From Thermoplasmata archaeon (GTDB lineage: Archaea > Thermoplasmatota > Thermoplasmata > Thermoplasmatales > Aciduliprofundaceae), in NCBI GenBank assembly GCA_021163705.1, contig JAGGTO010000147.1:1-12317 (forward strand): 12,317 nt of DNA, read 5' to 3'. The notes beneath the pieces are model-generated. The model saw nothing but the letters and a program-made list of their open reading frames with translations. It was not told where the DNA came from and did not search any database. This document shows, in pieces, positions 1 to 6,548 of this stretch (its first letter is position 1; the number at the start of each line of letters is the position of its first letter). Position numbers and translations under genes: made by a program.

Positions 1-2
1 TC

Positions 3-209
3 TGGGAATTTTTCGAATTCGCCTCAGACCTTCTGTTTGGAACACATGCACAGCTGAACAATACGGATACCATGCTCGACCTCTTTTTCGATTTCATCGG
101 TGGGATAATCGTTGCGATTCCTGGAGCAATATACCTGCAGCATACCACTCCCAGGAGGTTCGGGATGGAGCTTGGAGAGGAGATGGGGCTCAAAATAAAG
201 AAGAGATGA
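3..209 (+). CDS. C-terminal fragment of a polytopic membrane protein (DUF2238/YjdF-like), cut by the window edge
   Basis: An open frame enters from the left edge and stops at TGA 207-209, leaving 68 residues. The fragment starts WEFFEFASDLLFG, continues with NTDTMLDLFFDFIGG and a hydrophobic stretch (IIVAIPGAIYL), and ends in a charged tail, KIKKR. A WExxE motif followed by DTMxDLxxDxIGA and a last membrane helix is what I recall from the C-terminal half of DUF2238/YjdF-like membrane proteins, whose function is not known. The frame has no stop from base 3 onward, and the residue pattern (buried acidic residues within membrane segments) looks like real protein. The family call is by eye from a fragment; the existence of a gene is more certain than its name. 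The next gene has its own promoter, so no operon link is implied. Confidence 0.6.
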   Translation, partial: WEFFEFASDLLFGTHAQLNNTDTMLDLFFDFIGGIIVAIPGAIYLQHTTPRRFGMELGEEMGLKIKKR

Positions 210-303
210 AAACCACTTGCCCTTAATTCTTAGTGCGAGTGGGTATCCTGCTTTGACTAGAATTACGAGATTCGATCCCTTAGGCAGCTAAGCGTTAAAT
301 TAG

Positions 304-315
304 AAAAATATATTA
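304..315 (+). promoter_or_regulatory. TATA box of the HMG-CoA reductase gene
   Basis: An A/T-only stretch, AAAAATATATTA, is centred about 27 bases ahead of ATG 339. This is the usual archaeal TATA-to-start distance, so transcription would begin at or next to the ATG and give a leaderless mRNA. No convincing ribosome site lies before that ATG, which agrees. The rest of the spacer 210-303 holds nothing I can name. Confidence 0.6.
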
Positions 316-338
316 TTGCGGTGGGCTTATACCCATTC

Positions 339-1598
339 ATGAAAACATCCAGAATATCGGGCTTCTACAATCTCAGCATTGAAGAAAGACTGAAAATTGT
401 GAAGGATTTCGCAGAACTGGACGAGGAGGAGGTAAAATTACTGAAGGAGGAGCATTTGCCCTTGGAGCTTGCAGATAGAATGATTGAGAATGTGATAGGC
501 GAAATGGAGCTTCCCTTGGGAATTGCAACCAACTTCAAGATTAATGGAAAGGATTATCTCATTCCCATGGCCATAGAGGAACCGAGCGTGGTGGCAGCGG
601 CAAGTCATGCGGCAAAGCTTGCAAGACCTGGAGGAGGTTTTTTCACTTCATCCACAGAGCCAATTATGATCTCACAAATTCAGGTTGTTGGTCTCAGCAA
701 TCCTCACTTCGCAAAGATGCAGGTTCTAGAGCAAAAGGATGAGCTAATACGCATTGCGAATGAGCAGGATCCTGTGCTAATAAAAGTGGGTGGAGGATGC
801 AGGGATATAAAGGCGAGAGTGATAGAAAGTAATATGGGACCGATGCTCATCGTGCATTTGCATGTGGATGTTCGCGATGCCATGGGTGCCAATGCGGTGA
901 ATACCATGGCCGAAGCTCTCGCTCCATACATAGAAGATATAACCGGTGGAAAGGTATATCTTCGCATTCTCAGCAACCTTGCAATATATCGTCTCGCAAG
1001 GGCAAGAGCAGTCTGGAAGAAAGATGTCATAGGGGAGGAGACTGTTAAGGGAATATTGTATGCCTATGAATTTGCTCGTGTGGATCCATTCCGCGCTGCG
1101 ACGCACAATAAGGGGATTATGAATGGAATAGACGCTGTGCTTATAGCAACGAGCAATGACTGGCGTGCTGTGGAAGCCGGAGCGCATGCTTTTGCAGCCA
1201 TGGATGGATGGTACACCTCGCTAACACATTACGAAGAAGATAAGAATGGGAATCTTGTAGGCACCATAGAATTGCCTCTGGCGGTGGGGATAATTGGAGG
1301 CGCGACGAGCACGCATCCAAAGGCCAAAATTGCAAGAAAGATTTTAGGTGTGAAGACAGCAAGAGAGTTTGCAGAAATTCTTGCAGCTGTGGGCTTAGCC
1401 CAAAATTTTGCTGCTCTAAGGGCATTAGCCACGGAGGGTATTCAGAAAGGTCATATGAGTCTACATGCGAGGAACATAGCTGTCATGGCAGGTGCCAGGG
1501 GAGAGGAGATAGATAAAGTGGCAGATATCTTAGTGAAGGAGGGAAAAGTTCGGCTTGATAGAGCAAAGGAAATTCTGGAGAAATTAAGGAAGGATTGA
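339..1598 (+). CDS. mvaA: Class II 3-hydroxy-3-methylglutaryl-CoA reductase
   Basis: The enzyme reduces HMG-CoA to mevalonate with NAD(P)H, the committed step toward the isoprenoid chains of archaeal membrane lipids; it acts in the cytoplasm. The 419-residue length and the N-terminus TSRISGFYNLSIEERL fit class II enzymes. By comparison with the Pseudomonas mevalonii enzyme the catalytic set is present: Glu80/81 (IEEPS), Lys258 (HNKGIMNGID), Asp274 (SNDWRA) and His372 (KGHMSLHARN). The substrate loop ARPGGGFFTSS is at 95-105 and the dinucleotide motif DAMGANAVNTM at 180-190. I start at ATG 339 rather than GTG 321 because class II proteins begin near this point and the TATA box at 304-315 fits a leaderless start there. 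The Nudix gene follows after one base. Class II enzymes are mainly bacterial and are known in Archaeoglobales and Thermoplasmatota, where they are thought to have been acquired by transfer. Here the role should be biosynthetic. Confidence 0.95.
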   Translation: MKTSRISGFYNLSIEERLKIVKDFAELDEEEVKLLKEEHLPLELADRMIENVIGEMELPLGIATNFKINGKDYLIPMAIEEPSVVAAASHAAKLARPGGGFFTSSTEPIMISQIQVVGLSNPHFAKMQVLEQKDELIRIANEQDPVLIKVGGGCRDIKARVIESNMGPMLIVHLHVDVRDAMGANAVNTMAEALAPYIEDITGGKVYLRILSNLAIYRLARARAVWKKDVIGEETVKGILYAYEFARVDPFRAATHNKGIMNGIDAVLIATSNDWRAVEAGAHAFAAMDGWYTSLTHYEEDKNGNLVGTIELPLAVGIIGGATSTHPKAKIARKILGVKTAREFAEILAAVGLAQNFAALRALATEGIQKGHMSLHARNIAVMAGARGEEIDKVADILVKEGKVRLDRAKEILEKLRKD

Positions 1599-1599
1599 A

Positions 1600-2154
1600 A
1601 TGAGGGTGGAAAAAAGAGAGGTACTATTTGAAGGAGAGCATATCAGGATAAGGAAAGACTATATCCCACAGGGTGCTTGGGAAACTGTAGAGTTGAAAAG
1701 ATATAAAAGAAGTGCAATAGTACTTGCAGTTACAGAAGAGCAAGAGCTTATTCTTGAGAAACACTACAGGTTTCCTGTGGATTCTTATGTTATTGAGCTC
1801 CCTGCAGGTTTGGCAGAGGAGGATGAAGATGTTGAGCATTGTGCTAGGAGAGAGCTTTTAGAGGAGACTGGCTACCAAGCAAATACCCTCATTCATTTAT
1901 TTTCTGGTTTTTTATGTCCAGGATTAACCTATATTGAGGCACACTATTTTTATGCACCGAATGTGAAATATATAGGTATGAGAAATTTAGAACCCACAGA
2001 AGATATTGAGATCCTAAAAGTGCCTCTCTCAAATGTAATAGATTTTCTTTTGAATCTACCGGAAGATGTAAAATTTGGTGTGAATGTTCTTAGCGGGTTG
2101 TATGCCCTTGAGAACTATTTGAAAAGAGAGAAAAGAAAAAATTATATGGAGTAA
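1600..2154 (+). CDS. Nudix hydrolase, probable ADP-ribose pyrophosphatase
   Basis: This 184-residue protein probably splits ADP-ribose, or a related nucleoside diphosphate sugar, into AMP and a sugar phosphate. The Nudix box is complete at residues 70-92: Gly70, Glu76, Arg84-Glu85, Glu88-Glu89 and Gly91 match GX5EX7REUXEEXGU, with the Mg2+-binding glutamates intact. The ELPAG lead-in (66-70) and a CPGLTYIEAHYFYA stretch (106-119), in the place of the PG-turn-plus-glutamate found in ADP-ribose pyrophosphatases, support that subfamily. Substrate choice cannot be settled from sequence alone. ATG 1600 lies one base after the HMG-CoA reductase stop, and AAGGAAGG just upstream serves as ribosome site, so the two genes are very likely co-transcribed. 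The lysine-rich C-terminus (KREKRKNYME) also carries the TATA box of the following tRNA gene, which may constrain its codon choice. Confidence 0.87.
   Translation: MRVEKREVLFEGEHIRIRKDYIPQGAWETVELKRYKRSAIVLAVTEEQELILEKHYRFPVDSYVIELPAGLAEEDEDVEHCARRELLEETGYQANTLIHLFSGFLCPGLTYIEAHYFYAPNVKYIGMRNLEPTEDIEILKVPLSNVIDFLLNLPEDVKFGVNVLSGLYALENYLKREKRKNYME
2141..2147 (+). promoter_or_regulatory. TATA box of tRNA-Val, inside the end of the Nudix gene
   Basis: ATTATAT lies about 27-30 bases upstream of the first base of the mature tRNA (2174), inside the last codons of the Nudix gene. It would place the transcript start a few bases ahead of the tRNA. A second A-rich region suits the purine-rich factor-B element just before it. 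Spacing is good, but the motif is short. Confidence 0.5.
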
Positions 2155-2173
2155 GGAAATATGGATGCTCAGA

Positions 2174-2275
<102 letters not shown>

Positions 2276-2325
2276 AGGGAGGGGGTTAGAAGGGGGAACC
2301 GTAGGTGCCCCTTGGTTGGGGATAA
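2276..2325 (+). repeat. G-rich segment with a second, imperfect hairpin (2290-2313)
   Basis: Within this stretch AAGGGG (2290-2295) pairs with CCCCTT (2308-2313) and ACC (2298-2300) with GGT (2304-2306) around a GTA loop, with small internal mismatches. The plus strand also has G runs at 2277-2279, 2281-2285, 2292-2296 and 2318-2321, so a four-stranded G structure is conceivable. With the preceding hairpin this forms a GC-rich island of about 75 bases without an open reading frame, in AT-rich surroundings. I do not recognise its family. Confidence 0.6.
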
Positions 2326-2331
2326 TTTTTT
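2326..2331 (+). terminator. Short T run, possible terminator for the tRNA transcript
   Basis: Six consecutive T residues end the GC-rich island. Archaeal RNA polymerase often stops at T runs, so this may end the tRNA transcript. The same bases overlap the TATA element of the UMP kinase gene, so the two roles cannot be separated by eye. Confidence 0.4.
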
Positions 2332-2335
2332 AATA
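2327..2335 (+). promoter_or_regulatory. TATA-like element of the UMP kinase gene
   Basis: TTTTTAATA is centred about 25 bases upstream of ATG 2356, which fits a leaderless transcript. Only a weak AGGA precedes the ATG, two bases away, so a ribosome site is not evident. Confidence 0.45.
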
Positions 2336-2355
2336 CATCAAATCAATAACAGGAT

Positions 2356-3048
2356 ATGGTTGTAATTTCTTTAGGGGGCTCTATAATCTCTCAGGAGGAG
2401 ATAGATGAAGAATATATTTTTGAATTTCGTAGATTTCTGGAGAGAATGGGTAAAAAAGAAAAACTCTATGTAGTTGTTGGAGGAGGAAAAACTGCAAGGC
2501 GATACATACATGCTGCCCAGAGAATTGGCATGGATCAATACACCTTGGATGTTATTGGAATTTTAGCTACGAGGCTCAATGCCTCTCTTTTACTTGGGAG
2601 GTATTCTTATCCGAAGGTGGCCGAAAGTATAGATGAGGCGTATATGGCAGGGAAAAACTACAATATTGTCATAATGGGTGGAACAGAGCCTGGACATACC
2701 ACAGATGCTGTCTCTCTTCTTCTTGCAGAAAGAGCAGGAGAAAAAAGAGTAATAAATATGACATCTGTGGGAGGAATATTTGATAAGGATCCCAAAACAA
2801 ATGAAGATGCAAAATTAATTCTTAGATTGAGCTATGGAGAGGCTGAAAAGCTATTTTTGAATAGGAAAATGAATGCAGGGCTGAATCTGCCGTTTGATCT
2901 TCTCTCTTTAAAAATTGCAGAACGAAGTGGGATAGAGATAGTAATTATCGGAAAAGATCTTCTCTCACTTGAAAAGGTGATAAAAGGTGAAGAGTTTCGA
3001 GGAACGGTTATTGGAAGCCCTAACTTTGAGAATGGAAAGAAAGGGTAA
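2356..3048 (+). CDS. pyrH: UMP kinase (archaeal type, amino acid kinase family)
   Basis: The enzyme phosphorylates UMP to UDP with ATP in pyrimidine nucleotide synthesis, in the cytoplasm. At 230 residues it matches the short archaeal form. Amino acid kinase landmarks appear in order: the phosphate-binding N-terminus VVISLGGSII (2-11), VVGGGKTARRYI (40-51) for UMP and phosphate contacts, MGGTEPGHTTDAV (107-119) with the Thr-Thr-Asp of the nucleotide site, and NMTSVGGIFDKDPK (134-147), the ATP-binding region. The absence of a bacterial-type N-terminal extension points to the archaeal branch. It has its own TATA element. Its last 17 bases overlap the start of the DUF2085 gene, so the two are probably translated from one message. 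I see no missing key residue. Confidence 0.93.
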   Translation: MVVISLGGSIISQEEIDEEYIFEFRRFLERMGKKEKLYVVVGGGKTARRYIHAAQRIGMDQYTLDVIGILATRLNASLLLGRYSYPKVAESIDEAYMAGKNYNIVIMGGTEPGHTTDAVSLLLAERAGEKRVINMTSVGGIFDKDPKTNEDAKLILRLSYGEAEKLFLNRKMNAGLNLPFDLLSLKIAERSGIEIVIIGKDLLSLEKVIKGEEFRGTVIGSPNFENGKKG

Positions 3049-3556
3049 GCTCTCATTGATTTCCTTTATTCCATTTTCTCTTCTTTTTATATGGGTACTT
3101 CTCCTTTTTCTAACACCACTAACCGAGAATCCTCATACTATTTACTTAGGAAACCAGGGAAAAGTTAATATGATGGACAATACCCCTTATATTAAGATGC
3201 ATATTCACAATGAAATAGCAAGATTTGTATATTTATCTGGAGATTTTATGTGTCATCAGCATGCAGATCGCTCTTTATTCATAAATGGCAATCAGATGCC
3301 CTACTGTGCAAGATGCACAGGTATTTTCCTTGGTCTTACCTTAGGTGCTTTAATTGGTGCTTTATTTCGAGTTAAGATAAGTTTCTCCCTCTATATTCTC
3401 TCCATTCTTCCCCTGGGTATTGATGGCACAGTGCAGCTTCTCACCTCCTATACAAGCTCAAATTTAATGAGAATGATCACAGGAAGTCTCACAGGAGCTT
3501 TTACCTCTCTTGTTTTCTGGTATGTTTATTATGATTCTTTATCCTCTCAAAAATAA
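3032..3556 (+). CDS. DUF2085 family membrane protein
   Basis: A 174-residue integral membrane protein of unknown function. The first 45 or so residues hold one helix (about 8-30). The family signature follows: CHQHADRSLFI (74-84) and QMPYCARCTGIFLG (88-101), with Cys74, His75, Cys92 and Cys95 well placed for a metal or redox site (inference; no role is established that I know of). Three more hydrophobic segments lie at about 97-113, 117-136 and 147-167. I start at ATG 3032, which overlaps the end of UMP kinase by 17 bases and lies two bases after a GAG. An upstream in-frame ATG at 2987 would put a soluble helix ahead of the first membrane segment and a 62-base overlap, which seems less likely. 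The 3' end overlaps the convergent DUF504 gene by 56 bases. Confidence 0.8.
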   Translation: MERKGKLSLISFIPFSLLFIWVLLLFLTPLTENPHTIYLGNQGKVNMMDNTPYIKMHIHNEIARFVYLSGDFMCHQHADRSLFINGNQMPYCARCTGIFLGLTLGALIGALFRVKISFSLYILSILPLGIDGTVQLLTSYTSSNLMRMITGSLTGAFTSLVFWYVYYDSLSSQK

Positions 3557-3767
3557 CCTTTCCATTGTAGAGAATTCTTATCACCCTATGATAGGGAATC
3601 ATCCCCTTTTTTGTGAATATGAACTTGCTTCCAAGATCCACAATGTTCTCACCTTTTAATATGGCAAAACCCTGGGGAACTAGTCTGTCAATGTAATGAA
3701 CCTCTATTAGGTTAAAATCTCTATCTTCCCTCCATTTATACTCATTGAGTATTCTTCTAATCATCAT
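3501..3767 (-). CDS. DUF504 / UPF0248 family protein (MJ1316-like RNA-end recognition domain)
   Basis: A small basic protein of 88 residues. Its pattern RRILNEYKW near the N-terminus, a central VHYIDR strand, and the near-C-terminal signature GMIPYHRVIRILYNGKVIFER (55-75) match DUF504/UPF0248. The family, typified by MJ1316, has been proposed to recognise RNA ends, possibly 2',3'-cyclic phosphates; that is a prediction for the family. I start at ATG 3767 because GGAGGAG lies just upstream and the ATG overlaps the upstream gene's TGA as ATGA. The further upstream in-frame start at 3797 would place the ribosome site inside the gene. The last dozen residues (KNHNKHTRKQER) go beyond the conserved core and lie in the 56-base overlap with the plus-strand DUF2085 gene. 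Confidence 0.82.
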   Translation of the reverse strand: MMIRRILNEYKWREDRDFNLIEVHYIDRLVPQGFAILKGENIVDLGSKFIFTKKGMIPYHRVIRILYNGKVIFERIKNHNKHTRKQER

Positions 3768-4171
3768 CTTCTCCTCCGTGAAAATCTTATGTACCATCTT
3801 CCAATTGCATGAACTATTAAAGCAACTATAATCCAGGATATGATCACAGATTCAAGAGTATATATACCAAAAAAGTATCCTTCGGAGCCGAGAGTGAGAA
3901 CTAAAACAAGAGAGCCATAGGTTTTACACCCAAAAAGAGGAAAAATTTTCTTCCATCGAAGCTTAACGGCCACATAACCCAGGATTGTATAAGCTAGGAG
4001 AAAGAGAAAAACTATCTCGCTTATATCTATGGAGCCAAGAAGAACTATGAAGCTCAGGGTATTGGCATACACGCTGCTCCAGCTAACATAGTATTTTTCA
4101 ACCACTATCCCTATATAAATTACAAGAAGTGCACTAAGTATCGTTGCAATCTGTGGGTTCAGAATCATCAT
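3764..4171 (-). CDS. Unknown small polytopic membrane protein
   Basis: I do not recognise this 135-residue protein. It is strongly hydrophobic, with four or five likely membrane segments at about 7-24, 34-47, 52-69, 85-102 and 106-124. Basic clusters at KLRWKK (70-75) and at the C-terminus (RWYIRFSRRRR) suggest cytoplasmic sides. Single acidic residues at Glu25, Asp49, Glu52, Glu97 and Glu107 near segment ends might matter for function, but I can say no more. It follows mptE after 21 bases and overlaps DUF504 by four bases (ATGA), so it belongs to the DUF373-mptE unit. Its start has tandem ATGs (4171 and 4168) and no strong ribosome site. Hydropathy, tight packing and in-frame overlap argue that it is a real gene. 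Confidence 0.75.
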   Translation of the reverse strand: MMILNPQIATILSALLVIYIGIVVEKYYVSWSSVYANTLSFIVLLGSIDISEIVFLFLLAYTILGYVAVKLRWKKIFPLFGCKTYGSLVLVLTLGSEGYFFGIYTLESVIISWIIVALIVHAIGRWYIRFSRRRR

Positions 4172-4192
4172 CGGATGGAATAATATGCATTA

Positions 4193-4849
4193 TCATTTTA
4201 AATTTTCCCAGATTATTTTTGCACCTCTTCTATGAAGCTCATCTAAAAGATACTTTGCCCAAAGGAGCTTTTTCTTTTTCCTCTCCAGATCTTTATTTCC
4301 CTTTATGCGGGGATTCTCAAAGTCAAAGGAGATAAGATGTACAATAGCACCAAAATGGATGGCTAGAAAAACACCTCTATCACCATCTGTAAAACCTCCA
4401 AAATTATATACATTCCATAGAGGCTCAATTTGAGTGGTTCCAAATTTTTTAGGGAAAAGTTTGACCTGATCAAGGAGGGATATGTTATCTCCATGAGCAT
4501 GGATACCGAATACTGCATCTTTTATTTCAAGTAGAGCTCCCACATCTCCATCCAAATCTGTCATGACTATTGTGGGTTTTATACCAATGTCATAAAGCAC
4601 TGAGGCAGCATCATCCGCTGCTATAATCTTTGCATTTCCAGGTATGAGCTCCACATCCTTTTCAAGCGTAGGGGAAAAACCAACCACATATACTTCTTTT
4701 CCTACCAGGGCGCTTATCTCCTCCTCACTCACAAAATTATCTTTCAATATTCCTGAGAGTTTATCTCTGGCTTCGATTTCTCTCTCCCTTGAAAATCCAA
4801 AATCTCTCTCAATCAGGCTGTAGATTTTCCTCCACTCTCTCCACATCAT
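4193..4849 (-). CDS. mptE: 6-hydroxymethyl-7,8-dihydropterin pyrophosphokinase, archaeal MptE type (DUF115)
   Basis: MptE transfers pyrophosphate from ATP to 6-hydroxymethyl-7,8-dihydropterin, a step toward methanopterin- or folate-type C1 carriers. It is unrelated in sequence to bacterial FolK. In the 218-residue product the DUF115 landmarks are VVGFSPTLEKD (55-65), IAADDAASVL (76-85), the acidic metal-binding motif TDLDGD (97-102), HAHGDN (117-122) and FGGFTDGDRG (150-159). The length matches characterised archaeal homologues of a little over 200 residues. I choose ATG 4849 because GGTGAGG lies a few bases before it; a GTG at 4861 would lie inside that ribosome site. The gene begins inside the end of the DUF373 gene (41-base overlap), so the two are transcribed together. 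Presence of MptE in a probable non-methanogen suggests it uses a modified pterin. Confidence 0.9.
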   Translation of the reverse strand: MMWREWRKIYSLIERDFGFSREREIEARDKLSGILKDNFVSEEEISALVGKEVYVVGFSPTLEKDVELIPGNAKIIAADDAASVLYDIGIKPTIVMTDLDGDVGALLEIKDAVFGIHAHGDNISLLDQVKLFPKKFGTTQIEPLWNVYNFGGFTDGDRGVFLAIHFGAIVHLISFDFENPRIKGNKDLERKKKKLLWAKYLLDELHRRGAKIIWENLK

Positions 4850-5954
4850 CTTTTTCCTCACCTTCTATCCTCATCTCTCTGCGAAGAATAGCCGATATTA
4901 TCCCCACAATTATGCCGCTTATAACCATTATGGTAATCGGAACTATTGAGGCACTGCCAACTGCATTTAGAATGAGTAGAAGATAATCTAATGCAGCGTA
5001 AATTATTATTCCCGTAGCTATGGTTGAAAGAAGAGCTATCCAGAAAGTTCTAGTGTATTCTCCTCTATGAACCCAGATATCAAAGGCCTTACCTCCTTCC
5101 CTCACCAGGATTGCAAATACCATCCAGAGAACTAGAGTGTGGAGAAACAGGAGTATCTGGATTATTATATCATTGCTTGTTAACGCCGCATTATATGCAA
5201 AATCAAGCCCAGTCAGAATTATTAGCACGGCGAGTGTGTCTGAAATAACTGTGATCTTTGCCTCCACCATAGCTCTTTTTGCCGAAGAAATAAGTGCCTT
5301 GAGTCTTTTTCCTATAGAATAAACTCTATCAATAAAATAGAGACCAAGAGTGAGGGTTATGACTGTAAGAGCCAGAGTTCCCGGGGACACAAAACTGAAT
5401 TTTGGATTGTACCATCTCATTGCAAGAACTATTAGGGAAGACAGTGCATAGGCCAGAAAAATCAAAGCTGTAGGGATAAGTATCTTTTTCGCAAGCTTTT
5501 TATCCTCGAGTGCCCTTTTTATGATATAGTATGTGCTCTCAATATTTTTCGATTGCTTCACAATTACCTTCCTTATATGCTTAATGGGTCTTCTGGAGGT
5601 TATTATGGGAAGAACATACTCATCTTCACTCCCATCACTCACAAATATTATATCGTCAGGATTGAGCTCTTTTATAACTATATCCAATTGCTTTGCAATA
5701 ATTTCATCACTTTTCATACCCACATTTTCACTACCTGTTAAGGTTGCAATAACCACATCCTTTCCTTCCTTTTTAAGACGATCATAAAGCGATAAGGATG
5801 CAAAAATTGCATTGGCATCAGAATCTTCAGGATCCGCAAGAGCTAAAGAAACAGCCGCCTTGAGATTTGCCTCTCTCCCAATAATTGGTCCTTTAACACC
5901 CGCCTTTCTCCCAAGGTCATCGTCCCTGTCAATACAGAGAATAAGGGTTTTCAC
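4809..5954 (-). CDS. DUF373 family membrane protein
   Basis: A 381-residue archaeal protein of unknown function. Residues 1-150 form a soluble domain that begins MKTLILCIDRDDDLG, with PIIGREANLKAA (23-34), SDANAIFASL (45-54) and VSDGSEDEYVLP (105-116), which are DUF373 marks. The acidic runs Asp9-Asp13 and the SDGSEDE motif could bind metal (inference). Six membrane helices follow at about 157-179, 190-209, 235-256, 263-285, 304-328 and 337-357, then an acidic cytoplasmic tail. The start is GTG 5954: an upstream ATG in this frame runs into a stop, and an A/T-rich TATA element sits about 24 bases ahead, suggesting a leaderless GTG start. It heads the unit with mptE, the small membrane protein and DUF504. 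The family often lies near information-processing or cofactor genes, but I know of no assigned function. Confidence 0.87.
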   Translation of the reverse strand: MKTLILCIDRDDDLGRKAGVKGPIIGREANLKAAVSLALADPEDSDANAIFASLSLYDRLKKEGKDVVIATLTGSENVGMKSDEIIAKQLDIVIKELNPDDIIFVSDGSEDEYVLPIITSRRPIKHIRKVIVKQSKNIESTYYIIKRALEDKKLAKKILIPTALIFLAYALSSLIVLAMRWYNPKFSFVSPGTLALTVITLTLGLYFIDRVYSIGKRLKALISSAKRAMVEAKITVISDTLAVLIILTGLDFAYNAALTSNDIIIQILLFLHTLVLWMVFAILVREGGKAFDIWVHRGEYTRTFWIALLSTIATGIIIYAALDYLLLILNAVGSASIVPITIMVISGIIVGIISAILRREMRIEGEEKDDVERVEENLQPD

Positions 5955-5972
5955 AAAATCTAAATGAACTTC

Positions 5973-5982
5973 ATTTTATATT
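5973..5982 (-). promoter_or_regulatory. TATA box of the DUF373-mptE unit
   Basis: On the minus strand AATATAAAAT is centred about 24 bases upstream of GTG 5954, the spacing expected when transcription begins at the start codon. No ribosome site precedes the GTG, which agrees with a leaderless message. Confidence 0.55.
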
Positions 5983-6009
5983 AATTTTTTGAAATAAGTG
6001 AAGTTGGCT

Positions 6010-6021
6010 AATAATAAAAAA
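6010..6021 (-). terminator. T-rich stretch behind the ferritin-like gene
   Basis: About 14 bases past the stop of the ferritin-like gene the minus strand reads TTTTTTATTAT. A T run here could end the two-gene ferritin-like unit before the DUF373 promoter. Support is composition and position only. Confidence 0.35.
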
Positions 6022-6034
6022 TGGTGATGAAGAT

Positions 6035-6541
6035 TTAAAATCTTGCATCAAATTGCATGTAATCCTCATCGTGCATTATACTCTCAAACTCTTCTATCTC
6101 TCTGTATTCATGCTGGAGTATGAAGTAGTGCCCCTCCTCTATTTTTGCCATATAGAGCATGAGTTTCTTTATCTTTTCTTCCTTCACCATCTCTGCAATT
6201 TCCTCGTAGTATTTCTTAGCTGATAGCTCCGCTTTCATCGCCTGCTCTATAATCTTTCTTACATCAGTTACTCCATTCAATTCTGCAAATATCTTTATCT
6301 CTGGAAACTCTGGCAAAAATTCAGGATTCTCAGGTAATTTTATATCCTCTCTTGGATAAAGCTCGTGAAATAGCTCCTCCAGAATCTTCTTATGATTATT
6401 CTCCTCCTCTGCCAGAGCATTTAGCTTTGCCTTTAAAAAGGGATTCTTTGCTTTATTTGCAGTACTTCTATAGACCTTTTCTGCCTCAATCTCACTTTTT
6501 ATCCCTATAAGCAAGAGATCCTTTAATGTGTATTTACTCAT
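6035..6541 (-). CDS. Ferritin-like diiron protein, COG1633 (rubrerythrin-related) type, copy 2
   Basis: A four-helix-bundle protein of 168 residues with a probable diiron site: Glu17 (KSEIE), Glu47-x-x-His50 (EENNH), Glu105 (MKAELSAKKYYE) and Glu135-x-x-His138 (KIEEGHY). This is the paired ExxH layout of rubrerythrin-like proteins, without a rubredoxin domain. It is clearly a paralogue of the product of 8987-9475; shared stretches include IKSEIE, the loop IKLPE, AMKAEL and EGHY/RGHY. The role is probably peroxide or O2 reduction, or Fe(II) handling (inference). The C-terminal tail FESIMHDEDYMQFDARF is rich in acidic, Met, His and aromatic residues and may bind metal. I start at ATG 6541 by alignment with the paralogue; GTG 6556 is possible. 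The gene begins seven bases after the EncFtn-like gene ends, so they form one unit. Confidence 0.85.
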   Translation of the reverse strand: MSKYTLKDLLLIGIKSEIEAEKVYRSTANKAKNPFLKAKLNALAEEENNHKKILEELFHELYPREDIKLPENPEFLPEFPEIKIFAELNGVTDVRKIIEQAMKAELSAKKYYEEIAEMVKEEKIKKLMLYMAKIEEGHYFILQHEYREIEEFESIMHDEDYMQFDARF

Positions 6542-6548
6542 CTCCACT

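Noticed and set aside
226..295. tRNA-like debris (T-loop-like GATTCGATCCC at 269-279)
   Set aside because: The flanking bases do not pair as a T stem, and no acceptor or anticodon stem can be drawn.
321..338. GTG 321 as start of HMG-CoA reductase, adding six residues
   Set aside because: The TATA element at 304-315 would lie too close to it, and class II enzymes begin at about ATG 339.
777..1187. Minus-strand open frame of 136 codons inside HMG-CoA reductase
   Set aside because: It is antisense to the catalytic core and shows no protein-like conservation.
2987..3031. Earlier ATG for the DUF2085 protein
   Set aside because: It would increase the overlap with UMP kinase to 62 bases, and the added residues are the frame-shifted shadow of that gene.
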